64,000 bases of DNA from CAZYBO01 sp964645205. Its GTDB lineage: Bacteria > Pseudomonadota > Alphaproteobacteria > Rickettsiales > SXRF01. Under the pieces are notes generated by a model. It was not told where the DNA came from, ran no database searches, and saw only the letters and a program-made list of their open reading frames with translations. Shown in pieces: positions 31,306 to 39,664 of this stretch; positions within the stretch are counted from its first letter, which is position 1; each line of letters starts with the position of its first letter. Both the position numbers and the translations under genes were made by a program. The stretch spans positions 248,001-312,000 of the forward strand of contig CAZYBO010000003.1 of assembly GCA_964645205.1 (NCBI GenBank). The letters are read 5' to 3'.

Positions 31306-32552
31306 CCACCAGCTTCCCTCGCCTTGAAGATATCGACGTCGCTAACAAAACCGTACTCGTGCGCACCGACCTCAACGTGCCCATGCATGGCGGCAAGGTC
31401 ACCGACAATACGCGCATCGTGCGCCTGCTGCCTACGCTTAACTATCTCATCAAGAAAAAAGCGCGCATCGTGCTGCTGTCGCATTTCGACCGCCCGGGCG
31501 GGAAGTTCGTGCCTTCGATGTCGCTCGCGCCGCTGGTCGACCCTCTGTCGGAAGCGCTCGGCGGGCGCGAAGTGAGATTCGGCGTCGACTGCATTGGCGT
31601 GGCCGCGCATGAAGCCGTCAAAAAACTCAAAAGCGGCGACGTATTGCTGCTGGAGAATTTGCGTTTCCACGCGGAAGAAGAAAGCGGCGATAAAAGCTTC
31701 GCACGCGAACTGGCCTCGCTCGGCGACGTCTATGTGAACGACGCGTTCTCCGCCTCGCACCGCGCGCACGCCTCCATCACCGCCATCGCGCAGTTTTTGC
31801 CGATTGCCGCGGGCAGGCTCATGGAAGAAGAACTCACCGTGCTCGGCAGCATTTTCTCCGCGCCGAAAAAGCCACTGGTCGGCGTCATCGGCGGCTCGAA
31901 AGTCTCCACCAAGCTCGCACTGCTCGACCATCTTATCAAGACGATGGATACGCTGATCATCGGCGGCGCGATGGCCAACACGTTCCTCCATGCGCAAGGC
32001 CACAGCGTCGGAAACTCGCTGTGCGAAGCCGGCATGAAACAGACCGCGCTCAAAATTCTCCGCAACGCTGAAAAGAGCCGCTGCCGTATTCTGCTGCCGA
32101 TAGACGTAGTGGTTGCCTCCGCCTTGAAACCGCAAGCTCCCTGCTCCGTCGTTAGCATAAATGCTATACCCCCCCAGGGTATCGCGGTCGATGTCGGCCC
32201 CGACACGGTTCGCGTGTTTTCCGAAGCCATCGCCGAAGCCAAAACCCTCGTCTGGAACGGGCCTGTAGGCGCGTTTGAAACCAGCCCGTTCGATGCCAGC
32301 AGCGTGGCGCTTGCACGCATCATCGCCAAACACACAGCCGCAAAAACGCTCCGCAGTATCGCAGGCGGCGGCGATACGGTAGCGGCACTGTCGCATTCCG
32401 GCCTCGCGCAGGAATTCAGCTATATCTCCACAGCTGGCGGTGCATTCCTCGAATGGCTGGAGGGCAAAGCGCTGCCGGGCGTCGCGGCATTGCTGGAACG
32501 CGCACCGGTTGCAAAAGCCAAAGCGAAGGCCGCCAAAAAATCCGTACGCTGA
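31302..32552 (+). CDS. pgk: Phosphoglycerate kinase
   Basis: Transfers phosphate between 1,3-bisphosphoglycerate and ADP. From ATG 31302 (ATGA overlap with gap) it has 416 aa. It has VLVRTDLNVPMHGGKVTDNT in the N-domain, LLSHFDRPGGK, LLENLRFHAEEE, NDAFSASHRAHAS, GGSKVSTKLALLDHL, WNGPVGAFE and the adenine-side loop SIAGGGDTVAAL. All are typical. An alanine/lysine-rich tail (VAKAKAKAAKKSVR) extends past the usual end. Confidence 0.96.
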   Translation: MTTSFPRLEDIDVANKTVLVRTDLNVPMHGGKVTDNTRIVRLLPTLNYLIKKKARIVLLSHFDRPGGKFVPSMSLAPLVDPLSEALGGREVRFGVDCIGVAAHEAVKKLKSGDVLLLENLRFHAEEESGDKSFARELASLGDVYVNDAFSASHRAHASITAIAQFLPIAAGRLMEEELTVLGSIFSAPKKPLVGVIGGSKVSTKLALLDHLIKTMDTLIIGGAMANTFLHAQGHSVGNSLCEAGMKQTALKILRNAEKSRCRILLPIDVVVASALKPQAPCSVVSINAIPPQGIAVDVGPDTVRVFSEAIAEAKTLVWNGPVGAFETSPFDASSVALARIIAKHTAAKTLRSIAGGGDTVAALSHSGLAQEFSYISTAGGAFLEWLEGKALPGVAALLERAPVAKAKAKAAKKSVR

Positions 32553-32553
32553 C

Positions 32554-32955
32554 ATGCGGTTGATCATCGTCCATACGCTCGACCATGCGCTGTGCGCGCT
32601 GGCAGCGGCGAAAAAGCTCGATATGCCCGTTATCCTGCAAAGCGCCCCCGACGCGATTTTCTACGCAGGCAGCCTTTATCTCCTTCATATGTTCGCCGAG
32701 GCCAAAGCCGCGCACCCCGCCGCCCGCGCCACCTGCATCCTCGATTGCGCCGACGCCCACGCCGAAGCAGTGGCCGCCATGCAGATGGGGCATACCCATA
32801 TCCGCAGCAACGCGTCCCAGCCGGTGCTGGCGAAACTCACTTCCATCGCTCAGAAGAATAAAATTATCCTTTATACTGAACCTTTTACGGCACTAGACCT
32901 GCGTTATGCCCGCGACCCGGAGCAGGCCTGCGAAAACTGGCTCGAAAACCGTTGA
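32554..32955 (+). CDS. Conserved hypothetical protein in the glycolytic operon
   Basis: A 133-aa protein starting at ATG 32554, one base after the pgk stop. It begins MRLIIVHTLDHALCALAAAK and has an alternating strand/helix pattern (PVILQSAPDAIFYAGSLYLL, ATCILDCADAHAEAVAAMQM, KIILYTEPFTALDLRY) that suggests a small Rossmann-like fold. No catalytic motif is evident and I know no function. Its place between pgk and fba suggests a role tied to sugar metabolism or simply operon membership. No membrane helix or signal. Confidence 0.75.
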   Translation: MRLIIVHTLDHALCALAAAKKLDMPVILQSAPDAIFYAGSLYLLHMFAEAKAAHPAARATCILDCADAHAEAVAAMQMGHTHIRSNASQPVLAKLTSIAQKNKIILYTEPFTALDLRYARDPEQACENWLENR

Positions 32956-33012
32956 ACCTGCAACCCAAACGGGTTAAAAACGCTTCCACATCATTTATAT
33001 AAGGACACCGCC

Positions 33013-33939
33013 ATGAAGATGACCCCGAAAGTCAAAAAAATCCTCGCCAACTATGAGAGCGACTGCCCCGGCACCAAAGCGAATATCGCGCGCATCCTCA
33101 TGCAGGGCAAGCTCGGCGGTACCGGCCGCGTGGTGATCCTCCCCGTCGACCAGGGCTTCGAGCACGGCCCCGCCCGCAGCTTCGCCAAAAACCCGGACGC
33201 GTACGACCCGCACTATCACTACCAGCTCGCCATCGACGCAGGGCTGAACGCCTACGCCGCACCGCTCGGTTTCTTGGAAGCTGGCGCCGACACGTTCGCC
33301 GGGCAAATCCCCACCATCCTCAAGGTCAACAGCTCCAATTCGCTCGCGCCGAAAGATTTAGCGCCTAATCAGGCGATCACCGGCTCGGTGTCCGACGCGC
33401 TGCGCCTCGGCTGCTCGGCCATCGGCTTCACCATCTACCCCGGCTCGCACGATGCGTTCGACATGATGGAAGTCATCCGCGAAATGGCCGAAGAAGCCAA
33501 AGCCGCAGGCCTCGCGGTGGTCATCTGGTCGTACCCGCGCGGCGCCAGCATCAGCAAGGAAGGTGAAACCGCGATGGATGTCTGCGCCTATGCCGCGCAC
33601 ATGGCCGCCCTCCTCGGCGCGCACATCATCAAAGTCAAGCCGCCCACCGATTTCTTAGAACCCGGCGAAGCGAAAAAAGTCTACGAAGCTGAAAAAATCG
33701 CCATCAAAACCATGGCCGACCGCATCGCGCATGTGAAGCAAGCCTGCTTCAACGGACGCCGCATCGTCGTATTCTCCGGCGGCAACGCCAAGGGTGAAAA
33801 AGACCTGCTCGACGAAGTCCGCGCCATCCGCGACGGCGGCGGCAACGGCTCCATCATCGGCCGCAACACCTTCCAGCGCCCGCGCGCGGAAGCGTTGAAG
33901 CTGCTGGAGAATATTATCGGGGTGTATAAGGGTGACTAA
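33013..33939 (+). CDS. fbaB: Fructose-bisphosphate aldolase class I (FbaB/DhnA type)
   Basis: Cleaves or forms fructose 1,6-bisphosphate through a Schiff base. The family is the archaeal-type DhnA group: VILPVDQGFEHGPARSFAKN (residues 41-60), GFTIYPGSHD, VVIWSYPRG, catalytic K207 in AHIIKVKPPTD, and VFSGGNAKGE and IIGRNTFQRP at the phosphate site. 308 aa. AAGGACACCGCC precedes the ATG. Class I replaces the zinc-dependent class II enzyme found in many alphaproteobacteria. A small AACCC-AAAC-GGGTT hairpin lies 38 nt upstream of the start. Confidence 0.92.
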   Translation: MKMTPKVKKILANYESDCPGTKANIARILMQGKLGGTGRVVILPVDQGFEHGPARSFAKNPDAYDPHYHYQLAIDAGLNAYAAPLGFLEAGADTFAGQIPTILKVNSSNSLAPKDLAPNQAITGSVSDALRLGCSAIGFTIYPGSHDAFDMMEVIREMAEEAKAAGLAVVIWSYPRGASISKEGETAMDVCAYAAHMAALLGAHIIKVKPPTDFLEPGEAKKVYEAEKIAIKTMADRIAHVKQACFNGRRIVVFSGGNAKGEKDLLDEVRAIRDGGGNGSIIGRNTFQRPRAEALKLLENIIGVYKGD

Positions 33940-33949
33940 GTAGCGCGCG

Positions 33950-34600
33950 ATGAACAAGCATTGCCGCCTCTACCTCGTTACCCCGCCAGCCATCGACCTT
34001 CCTGCATTCATCCCGCAATTGAAGGATGCATTCTCCGGCGGTGACGTCGCCTGCGTGCAGCTCCGGCTGAAAGGCGCGAGCGACGACGACATCCTGCGCG
34101 CAGCCGAAAAAATCCTCCCCCTCTGCCGCGAGCACGAGGCCGCCTTTATCCTCAACGACCGCCCCGACCTCGCCGTGAAATGCGATGCCGACGGGGTGCA
34201 TATCGGGCATGAGGACGGCAGCATCGCAGAAGCGCGCGCCATCGTGGGCGACAACCGCATCATCGGCGCCACCTGCCACGATTCCCGCCACCTTGCCATG
34301 GAAGCGGGCGAACAGGGCGCGGATTACATCGCGTTCGGGGCGTTTTTCCCCACCACCAGTAAAAACCCGGAATACATGAAACAATGGGGCGTCCCCTCCC
34401 CCGATCTCCTGAGCTGGTGGCAGGAAACTATGGTCTTGCCCGTTGTCGCCATCGGTGGTATTAACCCGGGCAATTGCGCCGGTCTGGTGAAGGCAGGCGC
34501 GGATTTCGTCGCCGCCATCCAGTCCGTCTGGAACCACCCGCAGGGCGCGGGCAAAGCGGTTGCGGAATTTAACAACGCTATACAGAGAGCAATGCAATGA
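33950..34600 (+). CDS. thiE: Thiamine-phosphate synthase ThiE-like
   Basis: Predicted to couple the thiazole and pyrimidine moieties into thiamine phosphate. TIM-barrel family motifs: LYLVTPP at the start, DVACVQLRLKGASDDDILRA, FILNDRPDLAVKCDADGVHI, GATCHDSRHLAMEAGEQGAD, YIAFGAFFPTTSKN and VVAIGGINPGNCAGLVKAGA. The GHE/GQ loop is GHEDGS. 216 aa. It may instead be a ThiE paralogue of unknown substrate, since these occur away from thi operons. Its stop overlaps efp by 4 nt. Confidence 0.85.
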   Translation: MNKHCRLYLVTPPAIDLPAFIPQLKDAFSGGDVACVQLRLKGASDDDILRAAEKILPLCREHEAAFILNDRPDLAVKCDADGVHIGHEDGSIAEARAIVGDNRIIGATCHDSRHLAMEAGEQGADYIAFGAFFPTTSKNPEYMKQWGVPSPDLLSWWQETMVLPVVAIGGINPGNCAGLVKAGADFVAAIQSVWNHPQGAGKAVAEFNNAIQRAMQ

Positions 34601-35163
34601 AAATCGACGGTTCAGCGGTCCGCATGGGCATGGTGATTGAATATGAAAACAAGCTGTGGCTGGTGGTGAAGCACGAAATCCGTACGCCCGGCAACTTGCG
34701 TTCGTTCAATCAGGTAGAACTAAAAGACGTCCGCACCGGCACCAAAAGCAACCCGCGCTTTTCCTCGGCGGAAAAGATCGAACGCGTCTCCCTCGATTCG
34801 CTCACCTGCAATTTCCTCTATGCCGACGGCGAAGAGCTGCATTTCATGGATAATAAATCCTACGAGCAGTTCACCATGAGCAAGGAAATGATCGGCCCCG
34901 GGTTTCCGTTCCTTCAGGAAGGCATGACGCTTTCCGTCGAAGCCTATGAAGGCAAGCCGATAACCGTGGTGCTGCCCACCAAAGTCACCATGACCATCGT
35001 CGAATCCGACCCCATCGTCAAAGGCCAGACGGCCGCTTCATCCTACAAGCCCGCCATTTTGGAAAACGGCGTGCGCGTGATGGTGCCGCCCTTCATCGGC
35101 GCAGGCGAGAAAATCGTCGTGGATACCGGCACCCTCGAATATGTTGAGCGGGCGCGCGGGTGA
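34597..35163 (+). CDS. efp: Elongation factor P with asparagine at the loop tip
   Basis: Binds stalled ribosomes and helps proline-proline bond formation. The three beta-barrel domains are complete (188 aa): MKIDGSAVRMGMVIEYENKL at the start, FMDNKSYEQFTMSKEMIG, and the end IVDTGTLEYVERARG-like VVDTGTLEYVERA. The loop that reaches the peptidyl-transferase centre reads IRTPGNLRSFNQV, so the tip residue is N33. E. coli has lysine (K34, modified by EpmAB) and Pseudomonas has arginine (R32, rhamnosylated by EarP). Neither modification could occur here. It overlaps thiE and suhB by 4 nt each. Confidence 0.93.
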   Translation: MKIDGSAVRMGMVIEYENKLWLVVKHEIRTPGNLRSFNQVELKDVRTGTKSNPRFSSAEKIERVSLDSLTCNFLYADGEELHFMDNKSYEQFTMSKEMIGPGFPFLQEGMTLSVEAYEGKPITVVLPTKVTMTIVESDPIVKGQTAASSYKPAILENGVRVMVPPFIGAGEKIVVDTGTLEYVERARG

Positions 35164-35963
35164 CCAACTCTCCCCTCATCACGGTGATGAGCGCCGCCGC
35201 TGTCAAGGCGAGCAAGGGTCTGATCCGCGATTTCGGGGAAGTCGACCAGTTGCAGATTTCGCGCAAGGGCGCATCCAATTTCGTCACCGCCAGCGACATA
35301 CGCACGGAAAAACTGCTGCAGCGCGAGTTAGAAAAAGCCCGCCCCGGCTATAGCTTCCTCATGGAAGAAGGCGGCGAAGTCGAGGGCAAAAAGCCCGAAT
35401 ACCGCTGGATCATCGACCCGCTCGACGGCACCAGCAATTTCATCCACGCCGTCCCCTATTTCTGCATCTCCATCGGGCTGGAGCGGCGTTTTTCCGACGG
35501 GCGCTCAGAAACCGTCGCGGGTGTCATTTTCGATCCCATCCACAACGAATTATTCTCCGCTGAGAAAAACAAGGGCGCCTTCCTTAATGGCCGCCGCCTC
35601 ACCGTATCCGCACGCGACGTGATGGAAAACTGCATGCTCGTCACCGGCAATCCGCGTCTTGCCCCGAAAGGCGATTCACAAATCGTCGCCAAGCTGGAAT
35701 CGCTGTCGAAAGCAGGCGCGACGCTGCGCATCATGGGCGCCACCGCGCTCGACCTCGCCAACCTCGCCGCCGGCCGCATCGACGCCTGCTGGTATTACAC
35801 CATGCAGCCGTGGGACATCGCCGCCGGGCTGTTACTGGTGCAGGAAGCGGGCGGCAGCACCACCGACCTTGCGGGAAAACCAGCAACTCCCTACTCTTCC
35901 ACATTGCTCGCCTCCAGCCAGCATCTCGCCCGCCCGATTCAGGCATTGCTCTCCGCTGCGTAA
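35160..35963 (+). CDS. suhB: Inositol-1-monophosphatase family protein (SuhB-like)
   Basis: Mg-dependent phosphatase of the IMPase superfamily. Metal ligands E69/E70 are in FLMEEGGEVEG, D86/D89 in WIIDPLDGTSNFIHAVP, and the third site is QPWDIAAGLLLVQEAGG. It starts at GTG 35160 inside the efp stop, giving translational coupling. 267 aa, normal length. SuhB in E. coli also acts in rRNA antitermination; here only the phosphatase fold can be asserted. The operon appears to end here. Confidence 0.92.
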   Translation: MTNSPLITVMSAAAVKASKGLIRDFGEVDQLQISRKGASNFVTASDIRTEKLLQRELEKARPGYSFLMEEGGEVEGKKPEYRWIIDPLDGTSNFIHAVPYFCISIGLERRFSDGRSETVAGVIFDPIHNELFSAEKNKGAFLNGRRLTVSARDVMENCMLVTGNPRLAPKGDSQIVAKLESLSKAGATLRIMGATALDLANLAAGRIDACWYYTMQPWDIAAGLLLVQEAGGSTTDLAGKPATPYSSTLLASSQHLARPIQALLSAA

Positions 35964-36078
35964 ATAGCCAGAGAAGCATTAGCGGCACTTGAGCTCCATG
36001 TATTTTTCGGTTTGAAATTCTGCCGGTTTCCAGTAGAACTGTGCCTTAATCGTTTTATCTTCATTCGTTAGGGTATCT

Positions 36079-37791
36079 ATGTCCAATGTTCCTGCTCTCT
36101 TGCGGCGCGTATTGCTTGCCGGTGTTTCCTTAAGCGTCCTCGGCGCGCAACCTGCGGCAGCGTTCGATAACAGGCCTGAGCAGACGCTTCCCACCATCGA
36201 GTTGAACCTCGACGTGCTCGACCAGCTTGAGCATCCGCGTTACGCGCCTATGCATGGCGGCAAGGCTCCACTGGTGTGGCAGGAAGGCCCTAAGGGACAA
36301 ATTGTCGAACTGCCGCCAGAACCAAGAAAAGCAGAACCCAAAAAAGCAGAGCCTAAGAAAGCGGAAGTTAAAAAGCCCGCCCCTAAAAAAGAGGTGGCAA
36401 AAAAGCCCGAACCCAAGGCCGCTCCCGTAATATCAGCGGAAGAAAAACAGAAGCAGGAAGCCGCAGCAGCCGTCAGAGCGCAAGCCAAAGCAGACGCTGA
36501 GAAGGCAAAAGCCGAGGCAAGGGCAAAAGCGAAGGCTGAGAAAGAAGCCGCGCAAGCGCAAGCAAAGGCCGATGCCGAACGAATCAAGGCAGAAAAGGCT
36601 GAAGCGAAAGCAAAAGCAAAAGCCGAAGCCGAGCGGATAAAAGCGGAAAAAGCGGAAGCGAAGGCGAAAGCACTGGCGGAAGCTGAACAAGCAAAAGCTG
36701 AGGCAGCCGCCAAAGCAGAGGCGGAGAAAGCCGCAGCAGAAGCTAAAATAAAGGCAGATGCCGAAGCCAAGGCGCAAGCTGAAGCAGAAGCAAACGCAAA
36801 AGCTGAAGCGGAAGCGGAAGCAAATGCGAAAGCCGAAGCGGAAAAAGCCGAAGCTGAGGCAAAGGCCGCCGCTGTGCCTGCTCCTGCACCGGTTCCGCCA
36901 CCACCTCCTGTACCGGCTCCCGTTGCAGAAACGCTGCCTGCGCCGGTTGTAGAAACACCGCCCGCGCCACCCGTCCCCGTGATTGAGACGCCGCCAGCGC
37001 CTGTTCCCGTAGTTGAAGCACCTCCTCCACCTCCGCCGCCCGCACCTGTTGCAGACATACCGGCTCCTGCGTCTGCGGCGGAACTCCCGCCCGTACCTGC
37101 GGTTCCCCTGATCGCTGCACCGGCGGCTGAACCCGACAAAGCCAAAATATCCGGCCCGAAAACGACTGCCGCACCGGTCTCCCCGATCGACCAGCAATCC
37201 ATTCCCGAGCCGGTGCCGCAGCTCCCTGCGCCTCCCCCGCCGCCGCTTCCTATTCCGACGGACGACAGCGCGGCGCAAGCGGCGAAAGACCAGAGCGAAA
37301 AGCTGGGCACGCTATTTAACGCACCGGAAGCCGCGCCTCCGGCTGCTCCAGACACACAACCTGCAAAGCCCGTTGTGTTGACCGAACCCGCGCCGGAACC
37401 TGCCGCAGCGGAACCTGCAGTAGCCCCCACGCCCGAACCTGCGAAAGCCGCGCCTCAAGCCGCTTCGCAAGGCAATCCGGATTTGCGCATTCCTTTCAAG
37501 ATTACAGAAACCACCGTGCCGCTCACCGTCAAGCCGCAGCTTGATACGCTGGCCAAGGAACTGAAATCCGACGAAGGCAAGCGCGTGACGTTGGTCGCCT
37601 ACGCATCCGGCAGCAACGATCAGGCCACCACCGCGCGTCGCGTATCGCTGTCGCGTGCGTTGGCCGTGCGTGCATATCTCATCGATCAGGGCATCGGTTC
37701 CTTGCGCATCAACGTGCAGGCCGAAGGGGATAAAAATCCCGGCGGCGAGCCCGATCGCGTAGACGTATTTATCAAGGCGCAAGGGAAGTAG
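36079..37791 (+). CDS. Exported protein: TolA-like stalk plus C-terminal OmpA-like domain
   Basis: 570 aa. A signal peptide (LLRRVLLAGVSLSVLGAQPA then AAF, cut near 29-31) is followed by a short folded part, a Lys/Glu/Pro repeat zone (about 82-120, KAEPKKAEPKKAEVKK), a long Ala/Lys/Glu helix (about 125-270) like TolA domain II, a Pro-rich linker (about 270-440) and an OmpA-like domain (about 465-570: RVTLVAYASGSNDQATTARR, then VSLSRALAVRAYLIDQGIGS). The aspartate of the usual peptidoglycan-binding TDxxG motif is not obvious. It may span the periplasm or bind peptidoglycan weakly. yebC follows after 3 nt. Confidence 0.82.
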   Translation: MSNVPALLRRVLLAGVSLSVLGAQPAAAFDNRPEQTLPTIELNLDVLDQLEHPRYAPMHGGKAPLVWQEGPKGQIVELPPEPRKAEPKKAEPKKAEVKKPAPKKEVAKKPEPKAAPVISAEEKQKQEAAAAVRAQAKADAEKAKAEARAKAKAEKEAAQAQAKADAERIKAEKAEAKAKAKAEAERIKAEKAEAKAKALAEAEQAKAEAAAKAEAEKAAAEAKIKADAEAKAQAEAEANAKAEAEAEANAKAEAEKAEAEAKAAAVPAPAPVPPPPPVPAPVAETLPAPVVETPPAPPVPVIETPPAPVPVVEAPPPPPPPAPVADIPAPASAAELPPVPAVPLIAAPAAEPDKAKISGPKTTAAPVSPIDQQSIPEPVPQLPAPPPPPLPIPTDDSAAQAAKDQSEKLGTLFNAPEAAPPAAPDTQPAKPVVLTEPAPEPAAAEPAVAPTPEPAKAAPQAASQGNPDLRIPFKITETTVPLTVKPQLDTLAKELKSDEGKRVTLVAYASGSNDQATTARRVSLSRALAVRAYLIDQGIGSLRINVQAEGDKNPGGEPDRVDVFIKAQGK

Positions 37792-37794
37792 AGA

Positions 37795-38544
37795 GTGGCC
37801 GGCCATTCACATTTTAAGAACGTCATGCGCCGCAAAGGTGCGCAGGACGCTAAAAAAGCGAAGGTATTGACCAAGGTTCAGCGCGAAATCATTTCCGCGT
37901 GCAAGACCGGTTCGCCCGATCCAGCAACCAACCCGCGTCTGCGCGCCGCCGTCTTATGGGCGCGCGAGGAAAACATGCCGCGCGACCGCATCGAAGCCGC
38001 TATCAAACGCGGCAGCGGCAATATCGACACCGACAATTACGAATCCGTGCGCTATGAAGGCTACGGTCCCGGCGGCACCGCCATCATCGTGCAGGCGCTG
38101 ACCGACAACCGCAACCGCACGGCGTCGGACATCCGCTCCGCCTTCACCAAGCTCGGCGGCGCGATGGGCGAAACCGGCTCCGTCAGCTTCATGTTCGATT
38201 ATATCGGGCAGATCGTCTACCCGGCGTCCGCCGCCAGCGAAGAAAAAATGTTTGAAGCGGCGCTCGACGCAGGTGCAGATAACTGCGAGTTCGACGGCAC
38301 GAGCCACACCATAAGCTGCACGCTGGAAAGTTTCCCCGCCATCCGGGATAAGCTGGAAAAAGCCTTCGGCGCAGCTGAATCCGCAAAAATGCTCTGGCAA
38401 CCGAAAACCACCACGCCCGTCAATGAAGAGCAGGCGCGTGCCCTGTTTAAAATGATCGACATGCTGGAAGACAGCGACGACGTGCAGGAAGTCTTCTCCA
38501 ATTTTGAAATCCCCGAATCGTTGATTACCGCGTTGAGTGCATGA
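37795..38544 (+). CDS. yebC: YebC/PmpR-family protein
   Basis: A widespread 249-aa protein first described as a transcriptional regulator and now linked to translation of proline-rich stretches. It starts at GTG 37795 with the invariant MAGHSHFKNVMRRKGAQDAK. Also conserved are NPRLRAAVLWAREENMPRDR, YEGYGPGGTAIIVQALTDNR and NRTASDIRSAFTKLGG. It heads the yebC-ruvC-ruvA-ruvB operon, a classic bacterial arrangement, and its stop overlaps ruvC by 4 nt. Confidence 0.95.
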   Translation: MAGHSHFKNVMRRKGAQDAKKAKVLTKVQREIISACKTGSPDPATNPRLRAAVLWAREENMPRDRIEAAIKRGSGNIDTDNYESVRYEGYGPGGTAIIVQALTDNRNRTASDIRSAFTKLGGAMGETGSVSFMFDYIGQIVYPASAASEEKMFEAALDAGADNCEFDGTSHTISCTLESFPAIRDKLEKAFGAAESAKMLWQPKTTTPVNEEQARALFKMIDMLEDSDDVQEVFSNFEIPESLITALSA

Positions 38545-39041
38545 CCATCATCCTGGGCATCGATCCTGGATTACAACGCACCGGCTGGGGAATCATTCGC
38601 GCTACAGGCAACCAGCTTTCCTTCGTCGATTGCGGCACCGTCACCAGCGATGCGAGCCTCCCCCTCGATCTCCGCCTGAGGCAACTGCATGACGGGTTGC
38701 AAACAGCCATCGCAAAGCACCTGCCATCCGAAGCGGCCGTGGAAGAAACCTTCGTCAACATGAACGGCGCATCGACCTTAAAACTCGGGCAGGCGCGCGG
38801 TGCGATTCTGCTTGCGCTTTCGCTGGCGGAAATTCCTGTGGCCGGGTATAGTGCCAACATGGTCAAAAAAAGCATCGTGGGCAACGGCCATGCCGATAAA
38901 AATCAGGTAAGCATGATGGTGAAAGTGCTCCTCCCCGCAAGCAGCGCCAAAGGCGCGGACGCCGCCGACGCGCTCGCCGTCGCGCTGTGTCATGCACATC
39001 ACCGCACCGCCATTGCTATCAAAGAAAAGGCGCTCGTATGA
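38541..39041 (+). CDS. ruvC: Holliday junction resolvase RuvC
   Basis: Endonuclease that cuts Holliday junctions. The acidic catalytic residues lie in LGIDPGLQRTGWG (first Asp), AVEETFVNMN (Glu), and ADAADALAVALCHAHH (last Asp pair). 166 aa. It overlaps yebC and ruvA by 4 nt on each side, so the resolvasome genes are translationally coupled. No oddity seen. Confidence 0.96.
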   Translation: MTIILGIDPGLQRTGWGIIRATGNQLSFVDCGTVTSDASLPLDLRLRQLHDGLQTAIAKHLPSEAAVEETFVNMNGASTLKLGQARGAILLALSLAEIPVAGYSANMVKKSIVGNGHADKNQVSMMVKVLLPASSAKGADAADALAVALCHAHHRTAIAIKEKALV

Positions 39042-39664
39042 TCGGAAAACTCAAAGGCCGCATCGACGAAATCACCGAGGACGCCGCCCTGATCGACGTC
39101 GGCGGCGTCGGCTACCATGTGTTCTGCTCCGCGCGCACGCTGTCGGGACTCGCCGAAGGACAGGCCGCGAGCCTCATCATCGAAACCCATGTGCGCGAAG
39201 ACCATATCCACCTGTTCGGCTTTGCCAGCACTGTGGAGCGCGAATGGTTCCGCGTGTTGCTTTCCGTGCAAGGCATCGGCAACCGCATCGCGCTTGCCAT
39301 ACTCAGCGCCTACACACCGCAAAAGCTGGCGCACGCCATTTTAGCCAAAGACGTGGCGGCATTCCGCGCCATCGGCGGCGTCGGCCCCAAGCTCGCCGAG
39401 CGCATCGTCACCGAGCTGAAAAGCAAAGTGGAAAAAATGCCCGTGGACGACAACGCCCCCATCGCAGCCCATAGCGGCAAAGAAAAACCCGCCACCCGCA
39501 CCGGCGGGCGCGACACCGATGACGCCATCTCCGCGCTGGTCAATCTCGGCTATTCGCGCAGCGAGGCCTACAGCGCCGCGCTCAAAGTCGCCGAAGCTGC
39601 CGAAAACCCGACCAGCCTCGACCAGCTGATTAAACTCAGCCTGAAGGAGCTGGCACGGAAATGA
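39038..39664 (+). CDS. ruvA: Holliday junction branch migration protein RuvA
   Basis: Binds the four-way junction and loads RuvB. From ATG 39038 it reads MIGKLKGRIDEITEDAALID, then VGGVGYHVFCSARTL. The helix-hairpin-helix motifs are LLSVQGIGNRIALAILS and FRAIGGVGPKLAERIVTELK. The C-terminal domain that contacts RuvB is DDAISALVNLGYSRSEAYSA. 208 aa. Overlaps ruvC and ruvB by 4 nt. Confidence 0.96.
   Translation: MIGKLKGRIDEITEDAALIDVGGVGYHVFCSARTLSGLAEGQAASLIIETHVREDHIHLFGFASTVEREWFRVLLSVQGIGNRIALAILSAYTPQKLAHAILAKDVAAFRAIGGVGPKLAERIVTELKSKVEKMPVDDNAPIAAHSGKEKPATRTGGRDTDDAISALVNLGYSRSEAYSAALKVAEAAENPTSLDQLIKLSLKELARK

Noticed and set aside
31200..32567. A 455-codon open frame antisense to pgk
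   Set aside because: pgk is certain on the plus strand. The antisense frame is a by-product of GC-biased third codon positions.
36240..37430. A 396-codon open frame on the minus strand, antisense to the OmpA-like gene
   Set aside because: Its Gly/Ala/Ser monotony is the complement of the Ala/Lys/Pro-rich repeats on the plus strand. No ribosome site or domain is visible.
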